Shown: in pieces, positions 6,467-10,000 of the stretch
Layout: each line of letters starts with the position of its first letter
How positions within the stretch are numbered: position 1 is the stretch's first letter
NCBI GenBank assembly: GCA_020217035.1
Contig: JAIWOG010000002.1
Coordinates: forward strand, 1-10,000
DNA from: Magnetospirillum sp.
Lineage (GTDB): Bacteria > Pseudomonadota > Alphaproteobacteria > Rhodospirillales > Magnetospirillaceae
Reading direction: 5' to 3'
Length of the DNA: 10,000 bases
Made by a program: the position numbers and the translations under genes
The notes under the pieces: generated by a model
The model's input: the letters and a program-made list of their open reading frames with translations, nothing else
Told to the model about the DNA's origin: nothing
The model's database searches: none

Positions 6467-7696
6467 TCAAGCGGCCTGGGCGAAATGCGTCAGGCCAGGG
6501 GTGGACAGCATGGGCGGGTCGTCCACTTCCACCGCCATGACGCGGTCGAAGCCGTTGAACCCGGTGCGCAGGCAAGCGCCATAGGCGCCCAACTGTCCGA
6601 TTTCGATCCAGTCGCCCTCGCGGGAATCGGCTGGCAGCAGGAAGGGACCTTCCATGCGATCGGCTGAATCGCAGGTCGGCCCGAAAAAGGCGAAAGGCAC
6701 CAATGGCGCGGCCGAGGCGCCGCCGGCGCGGATCAGCCGGCAAGGAAAGCGGAAGGCGGGAACCCCCGCATCCGACAATCCGCCATAGACGCCGTCATTG
6801 ATGAACAGGTGGTCGCCACGCCGGCCATCGACGCGCACCACCAGCGACTGCGCCCCGGCCACCAGGGCGCGGCCGGGCTCGCACCACAATTGGGTGGTGG
6901 CGGGCAGGTTCAGGCGGGCGAAACCGTTTGCGATCGCGGCGAAGAAATCGCCCAAGGGCGGCGGCGTCACGTCGGGATAGCTGACCGGAAAACCACCGCC
7001 GACATCGACGATGTCCACCGGGCGGCCGAAATCGGCCAGTACACGTCCGGACAGGTCCAAGGCGCGGGTCCAGGCGGCGGGATCGCAGCATTGGCTGCCC
7101 ACGTGGAAACTGATGCCGATTCGGGCGGCCACGGCGGACGCCATGCGCAGCAGCGACACCGCTTCATCGTGGCCGGCGCCGAACTTGCCGGACAAGTCGT
7201 AGCGGGCGCCGCCCTTGGGCAGGGCCAGACGCACCACGATACCCAAGGCGCCGGGGCGGTGGCGGGTTTCCTCGATCACCTTGCCCAACTCGGCGGCGCT
7301 GTCGACCACGAAATCGCGCACGTGGTGGCGTTCCCAGGCTTCGCGGATGGCCGAGCGGGCCTTGATCGGGTGCATGAAGTGAATCTGGGCGCGGGGCAGG
7401 GTGCGGCGCACCAGTTCAACCTCGCCGGCCGAGGCGCAGTCGAAATGGCGGATGCCACCGTCCCACAGGCCGCGCAGCACGGCCGGGTCGGGGTTGCACT
7501 TCACCGCGTAAAGGGCGGTGCCGGGAAAGCCGCTGACGAAAGCATGGGCGGAATCGTGCAACACCGCCGGCCGCAGGCAGAACAGCGGCAGGTCGGGGCG
7601 ACGGCTTTCCACCACCTCGTCCACCAGACGGATCCGGCGCGATTGCAAGTGGGGGCGGGCGCGAGGCGCCAGGAATTGGGAACGGATGTGGGTCAT
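6467..7696 (-). CDS. odc: Ornithine (lysine/ornithine) decarboxylase, fold type III
   Basis: This PLP enzyme of 409 residues converts ornithine to putrescine, and perhaps lysine to cadaverine. Landmarks: the PLP lysine in Y-A-V-K66-C-N-P, His198 in F-H-V-G-S-Q, the phosphate-binding G-G-G (233-235), E-P-G-R (273-276), the active-site Cys342-Asp343 in G-P-T-C-D-S-A-D, and Tyr372 in G-A-Y-G. Residues from both subunits complete each site in this family, so it should be a dimer. The C-D-S-A-D wording is the form seen in bacterial lysine/ornithine decarboxylases, so strict ornithine specificity cannot be claimed. The ATG at 7696 has GGAGG eight bases upstream; a GTG at 7711 lies over that site and is a poor start. 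Homospermidine synthase follows it. A structured leader with an upstream ORF (7697-7996) points to post-initiation control. Confidence 0.95.
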   Translation of the reverse strand: MTHIRSQFLAPRARPHLQSRRIRLVDEVVESRRPDLPLFCLRPAVLHDSAHAFVSGFPGTALYAVKCNPDPAVLRGLWDGGIRHFDCASAGEVELVRRTLPRAQIHFMHPIKARSAIREAWERHHVRDFVVDSAAELGKVIEETRHRPGALGIVVRLALPKGGARYDLSGKFGAGHDEAVSLLRMASAVAARIGISFHVGSQCCDPAAWTRALDLSGRVLADFGRPVDIVDVGGGFPVSYPDVTPPPLGDFFAAIANGFARLNLPATTQLWCEPGRALVAGAQSLVVRVDGRRGDHLFINDGVYGGLSDAGVPAFRFPCRLIRAGGASAAPLVPFAFFGPTCDSADRMEGPFLLPADSREGDWIEIGQLGAYGACLRTGFNGFDRVMAVEVDDPPMLSTPGLTHFAQAA

Positions 7697-7736
7697 AACG
7701 CAATCCTCCACGCGACAAGGCGGGAAAACGGCTTCT

Positions 7737-7765
7737 CACGTCGGAATGACGATCATTCCAACGTG
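7737..7765 (-). promoter_or_regulatory. Leader hairpin 2, 13 base pairs, before the decarboxylase start
   Basis: In minus-strand RNA, CACGUUGGAAUGA (7765-7753) pairs over its full length with UCAUUCCGACGUG (7749-7737) around the loop UCG. The only non-Watson-Crick pair is a U-G wobble. On the opposite strand the same position would be a C-A mismatch, which suggests selection on RNA from the decarboxylase strand. The hairpin ends 40 bases before the decarboxylase ATG. A near-perfect 29-base palindrome in DNA could alternatively be an operator. Confidence 0.75.
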
Positions 7766-7780
7766 CGGCGGCGGTACGTT

Positions 7781-7823
7781 ACGGCAATGCGTATCGAGGC
7801 GCCCTGCGCCCCGGCATTGCCGT
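7781..7823 (-). promoter_or_regulatory. Leader hairpin 1, starting at the stop codon of the upstream ORF
   Basis: Outer stem: ACGGCAAUGC (7823-7814) with GCAUUGCCGU (7790-7781), ten perfect pairs. Inner stem: GGGGCGC (7812-7806) with GCGCCUC (7802-7796), seven pairs including one G-U wobble, loop AGG. A one-by-five internal loop separates them. The first base of the outer stem is the last base of the UGA stop of the 18-codon ORF, so a ribosome halted at that stop would hold the 5' arm open. Confidence 0.75.
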
Positions 7824-7879
7824 CACATACTGGAATTGCGTTTAGGAAACCGAGGCATTCCGCAGGCCGGAACAACCAT
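7823..7879 (-). CDS. Putative 18-residue leader peptide upstream of the decarboxylase
   Basis: The frame reads MVVPACGMPRFPKRNSSM then UGA. Its ribosome site GGAGGTG (7889-7883) matches the 16S rRNA tail over seven bases and GGAGG lies five bases before the ATG, the strongest site in the window. The ORF lies wholly inside the decarboxylase leader and its stop codon is the base of hairpin 1. In E. coli, the ornithine decarboxylase gene speF is controlled by the 34-residue arrest peptide SpeFL, which senses ornithine in the ribosome tunnel. The stretch RFPKRNSS here resembles, from memory, K-F-A-H-R-N-S-F of SpeFL, but the HIRRxxH ornithine-binding motif is absent and the peptide is much shorter. 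Translation and arrest are inferred, not shown. Confidence 0.6.
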   Translation of the reverse strand: MVVPACGMPRFPKRNSSM

Positions 7880-8002
7880 GTCCACCTCCCTTAAGGGGCT
7901 GCCGGCCCACTGATGACCGACTCTCCGCCGAAAAGGACGCGTCCGTCGTTGCTAGCCCATCAACAAGGGCCGTGTGCACGTGCGTCATGCGTCTCGGGAC
8001 AG

Positions 8003-8031
8003 CTTATACCGGCAAGGTCTGTGTCATTCAA
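8003..8031 (-). promoter_or_regulatory. Promoter for the decarboxylase leader
   Basis: On the minus strand TTGAAT (8031-8026) and TATAAG (8008-8003) are separated by 17 bases; the -10 matches five of six and the -35 four of six consensus bases. Transcription would start near 7996. The -35 box overlaps the agmatinase stop codon (8030-8028), so the promoter is squeezed into the end of that gene. No terminator separates agmatinase from the leader, so read-through from agmatinase is also possible. Confidence 0.6.
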
Positions 8032-8915
8032 GTGACAATTGACAAATAGTGCCAAGCCACTGTCGCCGCCGCCAGGGCGGTGATCTCGGAAACGTCGCAG
8101 GCGGGCAGCACCTCGACCACGTCCATGCCGCGCCAATCCAGGCCGCCCAGGCGCTTCAGGATGGCCATGGCCTGCCAGGTCGCCAACCCGCCCACTTCCG
8201 GGGTTCCGGTGCCCGGCGCGAAGGCGGGGTCCAGGGCGTCGATGTCGAAGGACAAATAGGCCGGCTGGTCGCCGACCACCCGGCGGATGGAGTCGGACAC
8301 CATTTGGGGATTGGACATATGCACGTCTTCGGCCGTGACCACGGTGATGCCCTGATCGATGCCCCATTGCCAGATGTCGCGCGATACCGGCGAGCGGATG
8401 CCGATCTGCACCATGCGCTTGGGATCGACCAAGCCTTCGGTGATGGCGTGATAGAATACCGATCCATGGGCGATCACCGCGCCGAAATTGTCGGGCCAGG
8501 TGTCAACATGGGCGTCGAAATGCACCAGGGCCAGGGGCTGTCCCACCTTCTTGCGCAACGCCCGCAACAGCGGCAAGGCGATGGTGTGGTCGCCGCCCAG
8601 CGCGATCAGGTGCGAACAATCGGCGGCCTGGCGTTCGATCAGTTCCATGCTGGCGGCGATGTCGCCCAAGGCCAGGGCGAAATTACCGATGTCGGCGATG
8701 CCGGCCTGGGCCGGATCACGCCAGGTGGCGGGGTTGTCGCCGTCCACCAGCATGCGGCTGGCGGCGCGGATGGCGGCCGGTCCCTGGCGGGCGCCGGCGC
8801 GGTTGGTGACGCCCAGGTCGAAGGGAATTCCGGCGATCTGGAAGCGGCTGTCCACATCGGTGCAAGGGGTGCCCAGGAAGGTGGGGGGCAGGGCGAAGGT
8901 GGGGGTGGTGGCCAT
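8028..8915 (-). CDS. speB: Agmatinase (ureohydrolase family)
   Basis: This 295-residue binuclear-manganese hydrolase probably cleaves agmatine to putrescine and urea in the cytoplasm. The metal-binding motifs are complete: G-G-D-H110-T, D134-A-H136-V-D138, and S-F-D224-I-D226 followed by D-P-A-F-A-P-G-T-G-T-P-E240. Length is normal for agmatinases. Related enzymes act on guanidinobutyrate, guanidinopropionate or arginine, and the sequence alone does not exclude these; placement next to putrescine-using genes favours agmatine. No arginine decarboxylase is seen in the window. The ATG at 8915 is the only reasonable start, although its ribosome site is weak (GGAA). It gives a second route to putrescine beside the decarboxylase. 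Confidence 0.9.
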   Translation of the reverse strand: MATTPTFALPPTFLGTPCTDVDSRFQIAGIPFDLGVTNRAGARQGPAAIRAASRMLVDGDNPATWRDPAQAGIADIGNFALALGDIAASMELIERQAADCSHLIALGGDHTIALPLLRALRKKVGQPLALVHFDAHVDTWPDNFGAVIAHGSVFYHAITEGLVDPKRMVQIGIRSPVSRDIWQWGIDQGITVVTAEDVHMSNPQMVSDSIRRVVGDQPAYLSFDIDALDPAFAPGTGTPEVGGLATWQAMAILKRLGGLDWRGMDVVEVLPACDVSEITALAAATVAWHYLSIVT

Positions 8916-8945
8916 GGCGTTCCGAATGCAGACGGTTTCGTCCTC

Positions 8946-8986
8946 ATCTTAGGGCGGGCGCTGTCCAATGCAAATGAAGCTTGCAT
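8946..8986 (-). promoter_or_regulatory. Candidate agmatinase promoter inside an inverted repeat
   Basis: On the minus strand TTGCAT (8973-8968) and TAAGAT (8951-8946) are 16 bases apart, placed about 30 bases before the agmatinase start codon. The -35 box is one arm of a perfect six-base inverted repeat, ATGCAA (8968-8973) and TTGCAT (8981-8986) with a seven-base spacer. A repressor bound there would cover the -35 box. Consensus matches are partial. Confidence 0.35.
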
Positions 8987-9038
8987 GGTCCGGCCGGGCC
9001 GGGCAATGCTGTGGAACCTTGTCCAGGCGGGACCCGGC

Positions 9039-9080
9039 TTGATCATGGTCAAACCCATGGTGGTCAGGCGTCCGTACTCT
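9039..9080 (+). promoter_or_regulatory. FNR/FixK-like box and -10 element before the DUF2946 gene
   Basis: TTGAT-CATG-GTCAA (9039-9052) matches nine of ten specified bases of the FNR/Anr/FixK consensus TTGAT-N4-ATCAA. A -10-like TACTCT lies at 9075-9080. A start near 9087 would place the box centre at -41.5, exactly the class II activator position. Such a start leaves the ribosome site (GGAGG, 9089-9093) almost at the 5' end and argues against upstream ATG codons at 9045 and 9057. Oxygen control is inference. Confidence 0.5.
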
Positions 9081-9101
9081 GGACCGGTGGAGGAGTATGA
9101 A

Positions 9102-9518
9102 TTGACCCCCTGGCGCAACCAGATTCTTGGACGGTTCAGAAGGTGCGGCTGGTTCCGCGACCTGACCGTGCTGTTGGCCTTGCTGGGTTTCGTGTTCACC
9201 GCCACCACGCCCGGCTTGGCGCTGGTCACCGAATCCGGCTCGCGCCTCGGCGTGACCGGCTCCTTGGGCGTCTATATCTGTCACGTCAAGGGCGGCACCC
9301 AACTGGTTCTGCCGCCCGGCGAGCAAGCTTCCGAAACCGACGAGGGTTGCTGCCTGATCTGTCAGGCGGCGCAACTGGCCCACGGCGCCGTACCGCCCCA
9401 GCACTTCACTCTCCCCACCGAGAGCGCGGTCCGGGCTGTGGTGGCCGTTCGCGCCCAATCGTTCGTCGGCGGCGAAGACTTCCGCCCGGCCCAGGCGCGC
9501 GCACCGCCGGCGGCCTGA
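9102..9518 (+). CDS. DUF2946 family secreted or membrane-anchored protein
   Basis: From a TTG at 9102 the product has 138 residues: a basic N-terminus, one hydrophobic segment at about 21-41 that could be a signal peptide or anchor, then a small periplasmic part with Cys60-His61, a Cys83-Cys84-x2-Cys87 cluster and His94. This Cys/His pattern is typical of DUF2946, a family often found beside copper genes; metal binding is likely but unproven. The TTG is chosen because GGAGG lies eight bases upstream; in-frame GTG 9087, ATG 9057 and ATG 9045 would give longer N-termini with no good ribosome site. It is followed after 95 bases by a PCu(A)C copper chaperone on the same strand, with no convincing terminator between, so they are probably one operon. 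Confidence 0.75.
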   Translation: MTPWRNQILGRFRRCGWFRDLTVLLALLGFVFTATTPGLALVTESGSRLGVTGSLGVYICHVKGGTQLVLPPGEQASETDEGCCLICQAAQLAHGAVPPQHFTLPTESAVRAVVAVRAQSFVGGEDFRPAQARAPPAA

Positions 9519-9613
9519 CTTTCCCCGCTTTTATCCCAAACACACCAAGTCTTTCCGTTGAACGGCCCCGTTTGCCGTCGCGCCCCCTTTGCATCAACAA
9601 GAAGGATCGTATC

Positions 9614-10000
9614 ATGAAGAAGTTGCTGCTGGCCGCCACCGCCATGGCTTTCGCCTTTCCCGTCTTGGCCGCCGACTTGGAGGCGACTGGCGCCTTCATC
9701 CGCGCCTCTCCCAAGGTGGCCAACGCCGGAGCCGGCTTCGTCACCATCAAGAATTCCGGCAAGCAGGATGACAAGCTGGTGGCCGCCAGCGCCAATGTTT
9801 CCAAGACCGTGGAACTGCACACCCACATCAAGGACGGCGAGATCATGCGCATGCGCCAGGTGGAATCCATCGCCGTGCCGGCCGGCGGCGCCGCCGAATT
9901 GAAGCCGGGCGGCGACCACATCATGTTCATCGACCTGAAGGGACCCATGAAGGAAGGCGACAAGGTGGACGTCACCTTGAAGTTCGAGAAGGCCGGCGAA
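9614..10000 (+). CDS. PCu(A)C periplasmic copper chaperone (3' end beyond window)
   Basis: The visible 129 residues begin with a signal peptide (K-K, hydrophobic core, cleavage near V-L-A-A|D at residue 20) and continue into a cupredoxin-like PCu(A)C domain (formerly DUF461). The Cu(I)-binding motif H-x10-M-x21-H-x-M is exact: His69, Met80, His102 and Met104. Family members carry copper in the periplasm to the CuA or CuB site of haem-copper oxidases. The ATG at 9614 has GAAGGA eight bases upstream. The frame is still open at the right edge; family proteins are about 150-170 residues, so little is missing. An extra His71 and Met78 lie close to the motif and might add to copper binding. Confidence 0.93.
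   Translation, partial: MKKLLLAATAMAFAFPVLAADLEATGAFIRASPKVANAGAGFVTIKNSGKQDDKLVAASANVSKTVELHTHIKDGEIMRMRQVESIAVPAGGAAELKPGGDHIMFIDLKGPMKEGDKVDVTLKFEKAGE

Larger units (their letters stand above)
7697..7996 (-). promoter_or_regulatory. Structured 5' leader of the decarboxylase mRNA, probably the alphaproteobacterial speF RNA motif
   Basis: This ~300-base stretch holds no full-size gene. On the minus strand it contains, in order: about 117 bases of leader, an 18-codon ORF with a strong ribosome site (7879-7823), hairpin 1 (7823-7781), hairpin 2 (7765-7737) and the decarboxylase ribosome site. A conserved RNA upstream of ornithine decarboxylase genes in Alphaproteobacteria, named speF, was described by comparative genomics (Corbino and colleagues, 2005); assigning this leader to it rests on position and structure, since I could not align it. 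A further pairing of GUGGGCCGG (7910-7902) with CCGGCCUGC (7870-7862) would enclose the ribosome site and start codon of the upstream ORF. No U-run follows either hairpin, so control would be by Rho or translation rather than intrinsic termination. Confidence 0.6.

Noticed and set aside
6809..7894. Open frame of 361 codons on the plus strand
   Set aside because: Antisense to ornithine decarboxylase and its leader, with shadow-like composition and no ribosome site of note.
7878..7913. Tiny plus-strand frame MSTSLKGLPAH in the decarboxylase leader
   Set aside because: No ribosome site, only 11 residues, and opposite to the well-supported upstream ORF.
7935..7944. Palindrome GGACGCGTCC in the decarboxylase leader
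   Set aside because: Too short and isolated to support an operator; ten-base palindromes are expected in G+C-rich sequence.
8049..9044. Long N-terminal extension of the DUF2946 frame
   Set aside because: The frame stays open back to 8049, but that part is antisense to agmatinase. Ribosome site, hydrophobic segment and promoter position place the start at 9102.

Overview
The window looks like chromosomal DNA of an alphaproteobacterium, most likely a Magnetospirillum-type Rhodospirillales member. This is inferred from the high G+C content, the pairing of ornithine decarboxylase with homospermidine synthase, a bacteriohemerythrin, two ferritin-like proteins and the protein styles. No rRNA, tRNA, CRISPR array, insertion sequence or phage gene is visible. 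Apart from three intergenic stretches with regulatory structure, coding density is high.

Positions 1-1304 (minus strand): a ferritin-like (rubrerythrin-type) protein is followed after 44 bases by a membrane sensor histidine kinase that runs off the left edge. Positions 1416-3355 (plus): an MgtC/DUF4010 membrane protein is translationally coupled to a helical protein of unknown function. Positions 3343-3801 (minus): a second ferritin-like protein overlaps the unknown gene tail to tail. It aligns without gaps to both halves of the first one but has lost iron ligands. Positions 4022-4258 (plus): a YfhL-type 2[4Fe-4S] ferredoxin with a strong terminator. Positions 4400-4801 (minus): a bacteriohemerythrin with one His ligand replaced by Gln, preceded by three TCAGGTG repeats.

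Positions 4994-8915 (minus) form a polyamine region. Agmatinase and ornithine/lysine decarboxylase both make putrescine, and homospermidine synthase joins two putrescines. The decarboxylase and homospermidine synthase look like one operon ending in an intrinsic terminator. The 331 bases before the decarboxylase are the most interesting part of the window. A good sigma70-type promoter overlaps the agmatinase stop codon. It should make a leader of about 300 nt that holds an 18-residue upstream ORF with the best Shine-Dalgarno sequence in the window, followed by two strong RNA hairpins. The first hairpin begins at the stop codon of that ORF. This resembles in design, though not clearly in descent, the ornithine-sensing SpeFL leader of E. 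coli, and it probably corresponds to the alphaproteobacterial 'speF' RNA motif.

Positions 9039-10000 (plus): an FNR-like box and -10 element precede a DUF2946 protein and a PCu(A)C periplasmic copper chaperone cut by the right edge. This is probably an oxygen-responsive copper delivery unit for cytochrome oxidase.
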